Assembly: GCF_900142575.1 (NCBI RefSeq)
Contig: NZ_FRBI01000016.1
Span: 62,001 to 126,000, forward strand
DNA from: Actinacidiphila paucisporea
GTDB lineage: Bacteria; Actinomycetota; Actinomycetes; Streptomycetales; Streptomycetaceae
DNA length: 64,000 nt
Direction of reading: 5' to 3'
The number at the start of each line of letters is the position of its first letter. The first letter of the stretch is position 1. The position numbers were made by a program, and so were the translations under genes. The notes beneath the pieces were generated by a model, which was given only the letters and a program-made list of their open reading frames with translations, had not been told where the DNA came from and made no database searches. Positions 7,474-17,100 of the stretch are shown piece after piece.

Positions 7474-7875
7474 AATTGCCTGAGCGCGCCCGGACCGGCC
7501 ACTCGGACGGGGAGTTGACGCTACCGGTGGGGAATCGGGTGATCGTCGGCAGCGGTTCGGTGTCAGCGTTCGGACACGCCAAGCAGATCGCCTCGTCCGG
7601 CAGACGCGCGCGATCCAGGCGCCAACCGCGGCCCTGTGCAGCAGGGTCGGGATTCGGCACTGCCCGCACGCCAAAGCGAACCGGGGGCGAGGTGGTGAAG
7701 GCCACGACCTGCTGGAGGTGACGCTGGAGAGCGTCCGATCTCGGGGGTCCGGCCAGTCGGCGGCTGTCACCGCATCGCCGAGAGCGCTGGTGCGAGCGAC
7801 CGCGTCATGTTGGTGTGGGGTCCGGTCTTCTTCGGCGACGGAACCGCAGCCTGTTCGGGCCGTCGCTCCGCAGAC
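7474..7875. other. Intergenic stretch without a supported gene
   Basis: Short open frames are present on both strands, but none has a convincing start, codon pattern or recognisable motif. No palindrome or transposase relic was recognised. Confidence 0.4.
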
Positions 7876-8325
7876 CTAGACCATGGTCAGGAGGTGGTCC
7901 GTGGGGCCGTAGTCGATCTTCCAGTCGGCATAGACCCCCGCGGCGCCGTCCTTCCGGCACTGCAGCCCAACGGTCACCCAGCGAACCAATCCGTCATCGG
8001 CCAGGGAGAACGCGACCGCGGTCTCGAACTCCTCGCTCCCGCACGGGCAGCAGGCCTCGCCCGGATCCGCGTCCTCCCAGAACTCCTCGCTATCCGCGAG
8101 GAACGCACGGCCGCCGCAACCAGCGCACACCCGCTCGGCTCCGCCCTCGACATCGTCAACGAGCACGAAGAACACGCACCCGCCGCAGACGGAAGGAACG
8201 ATCTTCACCGGACGAGCGTCGGCGGCGTTCCGGAGAAACACCGCGAGGTCCGCAGAGACACCCTCGCCAACCTGATCATCAGCATGCACAGGCACATCGT
8301 TCCAGACGCCCGAACCAGCACCCAT
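7876..8325 (-). CDS. Conserved hypothetical protein with cysteine pairs (zinc-ribbon-like)
   Basis: The protein has 149 residues from an ATG behind AAGGTGG. It contains three paired-cysteine clusters, CGGC, CAGCGG and CCPCG, spaced through the first 90 residues. The C-terminal half is acidic and ends with a hydrophobic LLTMV. Paired CxxC motifs suggest one or two zinc ribbons, so nucleic-acid or protein binding is possible. I recognise it only as a streptomycete conserved hypothetical. A longer upstream frame is a shadow of the isomerase gene. Confidence 0.6.
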   Translation of the reverse strand: MGAGSGVWNDVPVHADDQVGEGVSADLAVFLRNAADARPVKIVPSVCGGCVFFVLVDDVEGGAERVCAGCGGRAFLADSEEFWEDADPGEACCPCGSEEFETAVAFSLADDGLVRWVTVGLQCRKDGAAGVYADWKIDYGPTDHLLTMV

Positions 8326-8445
8326 CCACCTTGACCAAAGTGATAGGGGAACCCCCCGTGCCGGCGGCCGCTCCCGACCTGCGCGGGGTGGTCGCGACAC
8401 GCACAACTGTGGCTCTGTGCCTATCCATTGGCTCGCCAATTCGGG

Positions 8446-8475
8446 TTGACGGTGCGCCATATCCCCTGACAAGAT
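8446..8475 (+). promoter_or_regulatory. Possible promoter of the first biosynthetic operon
   Basis: TTGACG (8446-8451) and CAAGAT (8470-8475) are 18 bp apart, a reasonable sigma-70-type promoter. It would start transcription about 40 bp before the first biosynthetic gene and just ahead of a perfect LacI/CebR-type palindrome. Confidence 0.35.
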
Positions 8476-8517
8476 CCCGATCCTTCGGTGTTTGAGGATC
8501 TGCGATGGGGGATGCGG

Positions 8518-9162
8518 ATGCTTGATGGGAGCGCTCCCATGCGCGACCCGGGTGCGGAGCCGACGTCCGTGTCGGCTGCAGCTGAGGCTGTGGTCAAAGG
8601 TTACGTCGACGATCTGACCCTGGCTCTCGCCCAGCTCGAGGCCGGTGCGATGGCCGACGTGCTGGAGGCGCTGGTCCTGGCGCTGAGCGAGGGCCGGAGG
8701 GTCCTGGTGGCCGGAAACGGCGGCAGCAGTACGGCCGCCATCCACATCGCCAGCGACCTCATGGCGGCCTCGACGGCCTTCGACGGGGCGCCGCAGGCCG
8801 TGGCGCTGACCGAGAACATCGCCCGGATCACAGCGATAGCCAACGACTACTCCTACGACGAGATCTTCTCTCGGCAACTGCCGGGCTGGGCCCGGCCGGG
8901 CGACGTACTGCTGCTGCTGAGCGTCAGCGCCCGCTCGGCGAACCTGGTCCGCGCCGCCACGGTCGGTCGCGACCTCGGGATGACGGTGCTGGCCGCGCTC
9001 GGCGACCCCGGCGAGCTGGCGTCACTGGCGGATCGGTACGTCATCTTCGGGCAGGCGGACTACGGCCTCACCGAGGATCTGCACGTGGCGCTCGGCCACA
9101 TGGCTGTCCGTGTCCTGAGCGGCGGCGACGCCTGCCGTTACCGAGCCGCTGTCGACGGGTGA
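8518..9162 (+). CDS. SIS-domain sugar-phosphate isomerase, GmhA (phosphoheptose isomerase)-like
   Basis: The protein has about 214 residues. It contains RRVLVAGNGGSSTAAIHIAS and LTAIANDYSYDEIF-like blocks, the phosphate-binding and active-site signatures of sedoheptulose-7-phosphate isomerases. It opens the biosynthetic operon and overlaps the next gene by GTGA. Together with the HAD phosphatase at 13346 it suggests a heptose or other sugar-phosphate building block. No HldE-like kinase/nucleotidyltransferase is visible. The start at 8518 is favoured because GGGGG lies 6 bp upstream; GTG 8488 and ATG 8539 are alternatives. A perfect TGGGAGCGCTCCCA palindrome lies inside the first codons. Confidence 0.78.
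   Translation: MLDGSAPMRDPGAEPTSVSAAAEAVVKGYVDDLTLALAQLEAGAMADVLEALVLALSEGRRVLVAGNGGSSTAAIHIASDLMAASTAFDGAPQAVALTENIARITAIANDYSYDEIFSRQLPGWARPGDVLLLLSVSARSANLVRAATVGRDLGMTVLAALGDPGELASLADRYVIFGQADYGLTEDLHVALGHMAVRVLSGGDACRYRAAVDG
8526..8539. promoter_or_regulatory. Perfect CebR/LacI-type operator at the operon start
   Basis: TGGGAGCGCTCCCA is fully symmetrical (16 bp with the flanking A/T) and equals the well-known consensus for CebR-type cellobiose/maltose repressors in Streptomyces. It overlaps the first codons of the first biosynthetic gene, downstream of a likely promoter, so a bound repressor would act as a roadblock. Confidence 0.7.
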
Positions 9163-10229
9163 TCGCAGTGAACCACTACACCTCGAGGATCTTCCTGACC
9201 GTCCGCTACCTCGTGGGCCTGTTCGGCCTGACCCTGACGCGGACCTCGACCGAACTGAGCAGCTTCCGGATCCACGCGGGCCACGGGCGCCACGACGATT
9301 CCCGGCCTCTGCCCGACGGGACGGCCGCCGTCCTTGACGACCGCAATCCCGACCTGGAGGCGCTCCGTGCCCGCTACCGGCGGCTGGACTCGCCGTTCCG
9401 GCCCGGCCGCTTCTGGCGGCGCAGCCGGCGCCTGCGCGATCTGAACCTGAAGTACTTCCGCGGCGACAACGCCTACGTGTGGCAGCTGCGCCAGCTGGGG
9501 GACAACGCCCGGTTGAAGTTCTTCCTCCTCGCGCGGTACGTCAGCTCCCTCGACACCCACAAACTCCTGGAGCGGACCGGCGAGGACGGCGCATTCGGCT
9601 GCTGGACGTTCGATTTCCAGGAGCTGCCGACGGTGAGCAGGGACCTGCTCGACTCGATGAACGAGATCTACTTCCTCGACCACCACTGGGGGCTGCTGTC
9701 CAGGACGGAGGCCACCGTCGTCGACATCGGCGCCGGCTACGGCCGTCTCGCCCACCGCATGGTGGACTGCGTTCCGGGCCTGACGCGCTACCTCTGCGTC
9801 GACGCGATCCCCGAGTCGACGTTCCTGAGCGAGCACTACCTGCGGCACCGCAACGTCGACCACAAGGCGACCGTCCTCCGGCTCGACGAGATGGAGGACC
9901 GGCTTGCGGCGGAGCGGCCGGACCTGGCGGTCAACATCCACAGCTTCTCCGAGATGCCGCTCTCGGCGATCGAGGCGTGGATCGGACTGCTGGCCCGTAT
10001 CGGCGTGCCCGCCCTGATGATCGTGCCCAACGAGGGCGACCGGCTGCTGAGCCTGGAGGACGACTACCTGCGGGTGGACTTCACCCCGGTGCTCGAACGC
10101 AACGGCTACGTCCTCGCCGCGCGCGAGCCGACCGTCGCCGACCCGGACGTACGCGACCTGGTCGGGGTCGGCGACTGGTTCATGCTCTTCACCCGCGGCG
10201 GCGGGGACACGACCTCCGGTGCGTCATGA
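9159..10229 (+). CDS. Putative sugar O-methyltransferase (SAM-dependent)
   Basis: The protein has 356 residues. A class-I SAM-binding motif, VVDIGAGYGRLAHR, lies near residue 187. The N-terminal half (about 150 residues) is typical of the putative sugar O-methyltransferase family found with polysaccharide and glycosylated natural-product genes. It starts at a GTG overlapping the preceding stop and ends with ATGA overlap to the condensation-like gene, so translation is coupled. It probably methylates a hydroxyl on the sugar that the two GT2 enzymes handle; this target is inferred from context only. Confidence 0.72.
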   Translation: MIAVNHYTSRIFLTVRYLVGLFGLTLTRTSTELSSFRIHAGHGRHDDSRPLPDGTAAVLDDRNPDLEALRARYRRLDSPFRPGRFWRRSRRLRDLNLKYFRGDNAYVWQLRQLGDNARLKFFLLARYVSSLDTHKLLERTGEDGAFGCWTFDFQELPTVSRDLLDSMNEIYFLDHHWGLLSRTEATVVDIGAGYGRLAHRMVDCVPGLTRYLCVDAIPESTFLSEHYLRHRNVDHKATVLRLDEMEDRLAAERPDLAVNIHSFSEMPLSAIEAWIGLLARIGVPALMIVPNEGDRLLSLEDDYLRVDFTPVLERNGYVLAAREPTVADPDVRDLVGVGDWFMLFTRGGGDTTSGAS

Positions 10230-12022
10230 CGGGCCGAGCGCCGGCCTCCGCGCCCACCCGCGAGCTGCTGTCGCTGGAGTTCGCAGGGCTGGAGAGCGGA
10301 AGCGCCGAGCTGACCTGGGGGCAGCGGTTCGCCTGGGACATCCTGGAGTCGCTGGCCCCCGACAACCACTACATCAGCCTCCGGCTCCGGGTGCACCTGC
10401 CGCCGGACGCCACCTGCGAAAGGGTGCTCGGCGCCCTGCACGCCCTCGTCCGGCGCCACGAGGTGCTGCGGACCCGGTTCTCCGCCGGTCCTGACGGCGA
10501 ACCCCGGCAGCAGTGCGACGGGGAGGGCTGCCTGCCGGTGGAGATCGCAGGAACCGTGCCAGGCCGGGTTCGCCGGCTCGCCGAGCAGGACGAGGACCGG
10601 CTGTGGCGGGAGCCGTTCGCGCACGGGAGCCAGTGGCCGCTCAAGGTGAGCGTCGTCGTCGCCGAGGGGCGGCCCCGGCAGGTCGTTTTCGTCTTCTCCC
10701 ATCTCGCGGTCGACGCCTGGGGACTGTCCGTGCTGCGCGCCGAATTCCTCGAGCTGCTGCGGAACGACCGCGCCGAACCCGCACTCGCGGGCCGGCAGTC
10801 GCGCGCCCGCGCTGCGTTCGAGAGGTCCCGGCCGGCCCGGAAATCCAACGATGTCTCCCTGGCCTACTGGCGCCGGATGCTGGAGACGACTCCGCAGACC
10901 GCCTTCCCGAACCTGCCGCAGGCCGGGGAGACCCCGCTGTTCCCCGGCCTCGGCCTCCAGTCGATGGCACTCGCCGCGGCGGCGCGGGCGGTCGCGGCGC
11001 GGCTGCGGGTCAGCCCGGCCGCCGCGGTGCTCGCCGCACTGTCGACGATCATCGGCATCAGGACGGACACAGACGTCGTGCCGCTGTTCCTCGCGGCCGG
11101 CAACCGGTTCACCCCGGAGGACATCGTCTCGGTGGGGACCTTCTACCAGGGCGCCCCCGCGCTGGTCCGACTGGACACCGGCTCGCTGGCCCGCACCGTC
11201 CGCAACGCGCACCAGGCGTCGGCGCTCGCCTATCTGCGCGGTCAGAGCGACCCGCGGGACGTGGCGCGGCTGCTGGAGACGACGACGTCCGTGCGGGGGG
11301 TCGGCCTGGGCCTGCTGAGCACCGTGAACGTGGCGTACGAGCCCGGTACCGCAGGGCCGCCGTCGGCCCCTGCCGCCGCGGAACTTCGGGAGCTGACCGA
11401 GTCCACCGTGGTCTCGGACCTCGACGGCCGCGACAAGGAGCAGTTGCAGCTGTACTTCCACGTCAAAGCGCTGCGCTCGCGCGCGGTCATCGAGCTGTTC
11501 AGCGACAGCCGCCTGCTGGACGCGGAGAGTGCGCGGAAGGTCCTGGCCGGGCTGGAAGTGGTCCTGATCGAGCTTTTCGAGGCCGGCGATCTCAGCCAGG
11601 AACGGGTGGCCGAGCTGGTCGGCATCAGCCCGCTGGCCGTTCCCGAGCACAGCGCCGTCGTCGACAACTGCCGGATTGACATGGACGCTGTCCGCGCACT
11701 GGTCGCCGGCCTGCCGCAGACGGTCGCCTCCGAGGTGTTCGTCGAGCACACCGGCCACGGCACGTCCCACCTGGTCGCGTATCTCGTCACGGCGCAGCTG
11801 GCGACACCGGAGCGGCTGCACGCCGCCCTGCTGGGCCGGCTCGACGGAAACCTGACCATGACGCCGCACCGGTACGTGATCTGCCGCGGCGCCCCGACCC
11901 GGCCGGACTCCCGCGCCGAGTGGGAGCGGCAGGCGGTAATCCTGCAAGGCAGCGGCCGGCCGGGCGGGCTTTCCGCGGCCGCCGGCCCGATGCCATCCAC
12001 CGACGCTCGCCTGGGGGTCTAG
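10226..12022 (+). CDS. Stand-alone NRPS condensation-like protein with an A-domain-like tail
   Basis: The protein has 598 residues. Residues 20-450 show the condensation fold: LTWGQRFAWDILE for motif C1, RRHEVLRTRF for C2, and SHLAVDAWG for the HHxxxDG motif. In the last, the catalytic second His is kept (H159) and the first His is Ser. Residues about 500-590 resemble the C-terminal subdomain of an adenylation domain (LVAYLVTAQ, then TPHRYVI), but the A10 lysine is not evident. It may load an amino-acyl or acyl group onto a sugar amine or carrier in trans, or be an evolutionary remnant of a larger NRPS. Both junctions are translationally coupled. Confidence 0.75.
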   Translation: MTGRAPASAPTRELLSLEFAGLESGSAELTWGQRFAWDILESLAPDNHYISLRLRVHLPPDATCERVLGALHALVRRHEVLRTRFSAGPDGEPRQQCDGEGCLPVEIAGTVPGRVRRLAEQDEDRLWREPFAHGSQWPLKVSVVVAEGRPRQVVFVFSHLAVDAWGLSVLRAEFLELLRNDRAEPALAGRQSRARAAFERSRPARKSNDVSLAYWRRMLETTPQTAFPNLPQAGETPLFPGLGLQSMALAAAARAVAARLRVSPAAAVLAALSTIIGIRTDTDVVPLFLAAGNRFTPEDIVSVGTFYQGAPALVRLDTGSLARTVRNAHQASALAYLRGQSDPRDVARLLETTTSVRGVGLGLLSTVNVAYEPGTAGPPSAPAAAELRELTESTVVSDLDGRDKEQLQLYFHVKALRSRAVIELFSDSRLLDAESARKVLAGLEVVLIELFEAGDLSQERVAELVGISPLAVPEHSAVVDNCRIDMDAVRALVAGLPQTVASEVFVEHTGHGTSHLVAYLVTAQLATPERLHAALLGRLDGNLTMTPHRYVICRGAPTRPDSRAEWERQAVILQGSGRPGGLSAAAGPMPSTDARLGV

Positions 12023-12023
12023 C

Positions 12024-13349
12024 GTGCTGTCCGTCATCATCCCCACCTACAACCAGGCCGAGTGCCTGGAGCTGACCCTCGGGTCGCTGGCCCGCCAGAC
12101 AGTCGGCCGGGACCGCTTCGAGGTGGTCGTGGTCGACGACGCCTCCGTCCAGGACGTGCACGCGGTCGTCCGCCGCCACGAGGCCGAACTCCAGCTGCGC
12201 TACGTCCGGCACGACGTCAACCGGGGCAGGTCGGCCGCGCGGAACTCCGGGGCCGCCGCATCCCGCGGCGACCGGCTGCTGCTGATGGACGCCGACTCCT
12301 ACGCCGCCCCAGACCTCGTGGAACGGCACCTTCGCCGGCCCGGCGACCCCGGCCCCGAGGTGGTCTTCGGCCGGCGGATCGAGCCCAGCTGGGGAACCTT
12401 CGCGGCGCTGCGGCAGGCGGTGCCCGACGAGAGCGGCCTGCTGCCGATGGAGGGCGACCACCGCGATCTGCCGCCGAGCGACGCCGGCGTCTTCGACGTC
12501 TACCGGCGGACCGCGTGGATGTTCGGCTTCACCCACAACCTGTCGCTGTCGCGCGAGTTGTACCTCGCCGTCGGCGGCTTCGACGAGTCGTTCGTCCAGT
12601 GGGGCTACGAGGACACCGACTTCACCTACCGCATCTACCGGTACTTCGGCCGCGAAAACAGCTGCTTCCGCTACGACCCGACCGCCCTGTGCTTCCACGC
12701 GCCGCACTTCAGGGACTGGACGACGGAGTGGGAGAAGACCAAACCGGTCCTGCCCTTCCTCGTCGACAAGTACCGGCACTACGACATCGAGTTCTTCACC
12801 CACCCGTCGGACAACCACCGCCGGGTCGCCCGGACGCTGCCGTACTACGAGGACTGCCGCGAATTCCTCCGCGGCCATCCGGGCCGGGTCGCCGCCGATC
12901 GCGTACACAAGGCCGTCGGCCTGCCGGACTCCGCGAGCAGCCTGTGGATCGGGTTCGACGTCGGGGCCGCGGGCTTCGCCGGCCGGATGACGACCATCGA
13001 CCACGGCGCCGAGTTCGGACCCGACAACCCGCACCTGTTCGGCGCACGTACGCACTACCAGGACGGTTCCTTCGACTGCGCCGTGCACCTCGACCTGTGG
13101 CGGATGCTCACCCCGATCGACCTGTCGGCGCTGATCATGGACAGCCTGCGTATCGCTGACACGGCCCTGCTGGTCCAGTCCAAGCACGTGCGCCGCGACC
13201 CCGGCGACGGGATCGGCATGATCGACGACCTGGGCTATTTCCTGTCGCTGGTCGCCCCCAGGTACGAGGCCGCGATCTGGTACGACGACGAGGAGATGGC
13301 CGTCGTCAGGCTGGCGCGGCGCGGGGCCGGCGGGGGGGCCGCACGATGA
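12024..13349 (+). CDS. Family-2 glycosyltransferase with unusual C-terminal domain (copy 1)
   Basis: The protein has 441 residues. It begins MLSVIIPTYNQAECLELTL and carries VVVVDDAS and the metal-binding DAD (residues 89-91) of GT-A enzymes. FDESFVQWGYEDTDFTYRIY is the conserved acceptor-side ED motif. Beyond about residue 310 a further ~120-residue domain (NPHLFGARTHYQDGSFD, then LWRML) also occurs in the GT2 at 42505. No membrane segments are present, so it is cytosolic. It likely transfers a nucleotide-activated sugar to the peptide or sugar core. It is coupled to the HAD gene by ATGA overlap. Confidence 0.85.
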   Translation: MLSVIIPTYNQAECLELTLGSLARQTVGRDRFEVVVVDDASVQDVHAVVRRHEAELQLRYVRHDVNRGRSAARNSGAAASRGDRLLLMDADSYAAPDLVERHLRRPGDPGPEVVFGRRIEPSWGTFAALRQAVPDESGLLPMEGDHRDLPPSDAGVFDVYRRTAWMFGFTHNLSLSRELYLAVGGFDESFVQWGYEDTDFTYRIYRYFGRENSCFRYDPTALCFHAPHFRDWTTEWEKTKPVLPFLVDKYRHYDIEFFTHPSDNHRRVARTLPYYEDCREFLRGHPGRVAADRVHKAVGLPDSASSLWIGFDVGAAGFAGRMTTIDHGAEFGPDNPHLFGARTHYQDGSFDCAVHLDLWRMLTPIDLSALIMDSLRIADTALLVQSKHVRRDPGDGIGMIDDLGYFLSLVAPRYEAAIWYDDEEMAVVRLARRGAGGGAAR

Positions 13350-14104
13350 CCGCCCGGATATCGGCCGCGGCCTTCGATCTCGACGGCACCCTCGTGGACC
13401 TCGAACGCTTCCACCACGAGGCCTGGCTGGCAGCCGCCCGGCAGGCCGGGGTCGAACTCACCAGGGAGGAGGCGCTGCACCGGCTCCCGCACTTCATCGG
13501 CGGCCCCGACCCGCAGGTGGCGGAGGAGATCGCGGCGCTGTCGCGGAACGCGGTCCCTCCCGCCGAGACGCTCGCCGCCAAGCAGCAGTCGTTCGACGAC
13601 CTCATCGGCTCCGTCGACGAGATCGTCCCGCGGGCCGGGGTCGCCGCGGTGCTCGACCTGTTGTGCGCCCGGGACATCGCGGTGGCCGTGGGCACCGCGA
13701 CCGAACGAGGCACCGCTGTCGAGATCCTGCGCCGGGCGGGGCTGCTGGCGCTGTTCGGGCCGGCCCGAGTGGTGGCGGCGCAGGACGTGCCGCGGCTCAA
13801 GCCGGCGCCGGACGTCTACCGGGCCACCGCCCACCTGCTCGGCGTGCCGCCGCAGAAGCAACTGGTCTTCGAGGACTCGGTCACCGGCGCCGACGCCGCC
13901 CGCGCCGCAGGCAGCCCGGTCCTGGCGGTACCCACTGTCCGCGACCCCGGCTACCTGCGGCGGTTCGAGGCGGCCGGGGTCGTTGCGGTCGTCGAGGACT
14001 GGCAGGCCCCCGGCCTGCTGTCCCTGCTCGACCGCCTGCTCGCCGACGACCGCAGGGCGACAACCGACGGCGCGACCTGGGGAGCGGCGTATGTCCGAGC
14101 GTGA
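13346..14104 (+). CDS. HAD-family phosphatase
   Basis: The protein has 252 residues. Motif I is AAFDLDGTLVDLERF with the nucleophile Asp. The cap and core continue with GTATERGTAVEIL, then LKPAPDVYRATA (motif III lysine) and VFEDSVTGADAARAAG (motif IV). This is a beta-phosphoglucomutase/phosphatase-type HAD subfamily I protein. With the GmhA-like isomerase it could dephosphorylate a sugar-phosphate intermediate (a GmhB-like role). It overlaps the NRPS gene by 14 bp. Confidence 0.85.
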   Translation: MTARISAAAFDLDGTLVDLERFHHEAWLAAARQAGVELTREEALHRLPHFIGGPDPQVAEEIAALSRNAVPPAETLAAKQQSFDDLIGSVDEIVPRAGVAAVLDLLCARDIAVAVGTATERGTAVEILRRAGLLALFGPARVVAAQDVPRLKPAPDVYRATAHLLGVPPQKQLVFEDSVTGADAARAAGSPVLAVPTVRDPGYLRRFEAAGVVAVVEDWQAPGLLSLLDRLLADDRRATTDGATWGAAYVRA

Positions 14105-17100
14105 TCGCGGCCCGCTGACCTCGGCACAGCGGCGCCTGTGGTTCCTCAACCGCCTCGACCCCGACGACGTCGCCTGCAACATCTCCGCTGCAGTCCTGCT
14201 GCGCGGCGACCTCGACGCGGACCGCCTGATCCACGCCTTCGACACCGTTATCGCCCGGCACGAGAGCCTGCGCACCCGGTTCGTCGAATCCGACGGCGAA
14301 CCGGTGCAGGAGGTGCTCGCCCCACGGGTGACGCCGGTGCACCGCGCCGATGTCGCGGACCTGGCCGAGGCGCGGCGAGCCGTCGAGGAGCTGATCGTCC
14401 GGCCGTTCGACCTGGCCGAAGGGCACCTGATCAGGATCGGCCTGCTGCGGCTGAACCCGACCGAGCACGTGCTGTGCGCCGTCACGCACCACACCGTCGG
14501 CGACGGCTGGTCGCTGAACCTGCTGTACCGACAGGCCGCGGAAGCCTACCGGGGCATCGAGCCCGCCCCGCCGGGCCTGCGCTACCTGGACCACGCCCGC
14601 GCCCAGCTCGCCGGCGACGAGGCGTCGCTCGCATACTGGCGGGCGGTACTCGACCAGCCGCCGGTGCTCGATCTGCCGCTGGACCGGCCTCGCCCGGCGC
14701 GGCGCACCTCGGCCGGCGTCTCGGCGGAGCGGGTCTTCGACGACGGTACGTGGACGGAGCTGCAGCGTGTCGCGCGCGAGCTGCGCTGCACCCCGTTCAT
14801 GGTGCTGATGACCGCCTACCAGCTGATGCTGGCCCAGTTCAGCGGGCAGGAGGACCTCTGCGTCGCCACGCCGGTCGCCGGCCGGGACGACGTGGCGACG
14901 GAATCGGTCTTCGGCTACTTCGTCAGGATGCTCGTCCTGCGCGCCGACCTGTCGGGCGACCCCACCGTGCGCGACCTGGTGCGCAGGACCCGGACGGCCT
15001 GCCTGGGCGCTTTCGCCCACCAGGAGGTCCCCTTCGAGCAGCTGGTCGCCGACCTGGGCCTGGCCCGCGACCCGAGCCACAACCCGTTCTTCCAGGCCAC
15101 CTTGACCCTGCACTCCACCATGGACGTCTCGGCGACCGGCTTCGACGGGTCGGAGGGCTTCGAAGGCGTCACCGCCGAGGGATTCGGCGACGGATCGCGC
15201 CGCACCCTCACCGACGTGGCCATGGACGTGTTCGTCACCCCGACGGCGATCAACGCGCGGACCGGGCAGGCCAGGATGGACATCCTGCTCACCGCGGGCG
15301 CCGACGTGTTCGACGCGGCCACCGCCGAGGCGCTGGCCGACCGGTTCACCGCGGTGCTGCGCGCCGTCCTGGCCGATCTGGACGCCCCCGTACGGGAACT
15401 GCCGCTCGTAGACGAGGCCGCGGCGGCCGAACTGATCAGGATCGGCACCGGCCCGGCCGCCGCCGACAGCGGCCCGCCACTGCTGGCCGCCATCGAGCAG
15501 GCGGTCGCCGCCGCGCCCGACGCGGTCGCCCTGTACAGCGGCGCCGAGCAGGTCAGCTACCGGCAGCTGTGGGAGCGCTCCGGCATGCTGGCCGACGCGC
15601 TGCGGGCGGCAGGCACCGGCCCCGGGCACCTGGTGGGAGTCAGCGTGCCGCGCGGCCCCGACCGGATAGCCGCCCTGCTGGCGGCCTGGCGCAGCGGAGC
15701 CGGTTACGTCCCGCTCGACACGGGACTGCCCGCCCACCGCCGCAGCCTGCTGATCGCGCAGTCCGGTGTCGCCGCGGTGATCACCGCCGACGGGATCGTG
15801 CCCGGCGCGGAGTCCCCGGTGCGCGAGCCCGGCGCCGCCTACGTGCTGTTCACCTCAGGTTCGACGGGCACGCCCAAGCCGGTCCTGGTCGGGCAGGCCG
15901 CGCTGCGGGAGCGCGTGGCCTGGATGGCCGGCGCCTACGGGCTGACCCGCGCCGACCGGGTGGTGCAGTTCGCCGAGCTGGGCTTCGACACCCACGCCGA
16001 GGAGATCTGGCCCGCCCTGGCCGCCGGCGCCGCCCTCGTGCTGCTGCCCGGCGGGACACGTTCACTGCCGGAGGCGCTGGCCGCCGACCCGGCGATCACC
16101 GTGCTCGACCTGCCGACGGCGTACTGGCAGGCGCTGCTGGACCTCGGGCCATCCTGGCCGGCCGCGCTGCGGCTGGTGATTTTGGGCGGCGAGCAGGTCG
16201 ACGCGGCCGCGGTCGCCCGCTGGCGGCACATCCACGGCGACCGGGTCAGGCTGACCAACACCTACGGTCCGACCGAGGCGACGGTCATCGCCACCGCCGT
16301 CGACTTGACGGAGGCGGACACCGGCCGCCGGCCGCCGATCGGACGCCCGATCGGCGGGGTCCGCGCGTATCTGCTCGACCGGGCCGGGCGGCTGGTGCCG
16401 CGCGGCGCGGTCGGCGAACTGTGTCTGGCCGGCGCCGGGCTGGCCGACGGCTACCTGGGCCTGCCGGAGCTGACCGCCGAACGGTTCCAGCCGGACCCGC
16501 TGGGCGGCGGGCGGTTGTACCGCACCGGCGACCGGGCCCGTTGGCGCCGCGACGAGCCGGTGCTGGAATTCCTCGGCAGGCTCGACCGACAGCTCAAGGT
16601 CCGGGGCGTACGCATCGAACCCGGCGAGGTCGAGGCCGTCGTGACCGGGCACCCCGGTGTGGGCCAGGCCGTCGTCACCGCGGTCGGCCAGCTGCTCGTC
16701 GCGTACGTGACGGGCACCGCCGCCACGGATGAGGTCCGCGCCTACGCCGCCGAGCGGCTGCCGGCGCTGCTGGTGCCCGGCGTCGTCGTGGCGCTGCCGG
16801 CGCTGCCGCTGACCGCCAACGGCAAGGTCGACCTGCGCGCGCTGCCCGCGCCCGCGGCCGACGACGAGGTGCGGGCCGCCTTCGAGGCGCCGCGCACCGA
16901 CGCGGAGCACATGGTCGCCGCGATCTTCGCCGAACTGCTGCGGGTCGACCATGTGGGCGCCTTCGACGACTTCTTCGTCCTCGGCGGCCACTCTCTGCTG
17001 GCGGTACGGGCGATCGGCCGGCTGCGGGCCGCCGTCGGCCTCGACCTGCCGGTCCGGCTGCTCTTCGAAGAGCCCACCGTGGCGGGCTTCGCGCGGGTGG

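Noticed and set aside
8488..8517. GTG 8488 as start of the SIS isomerase
   Set aside because: It would fall within a few bases of the likely transcription start and has no ribosome site; ATG 8518 has GGGGG at a good distance. Still possible.
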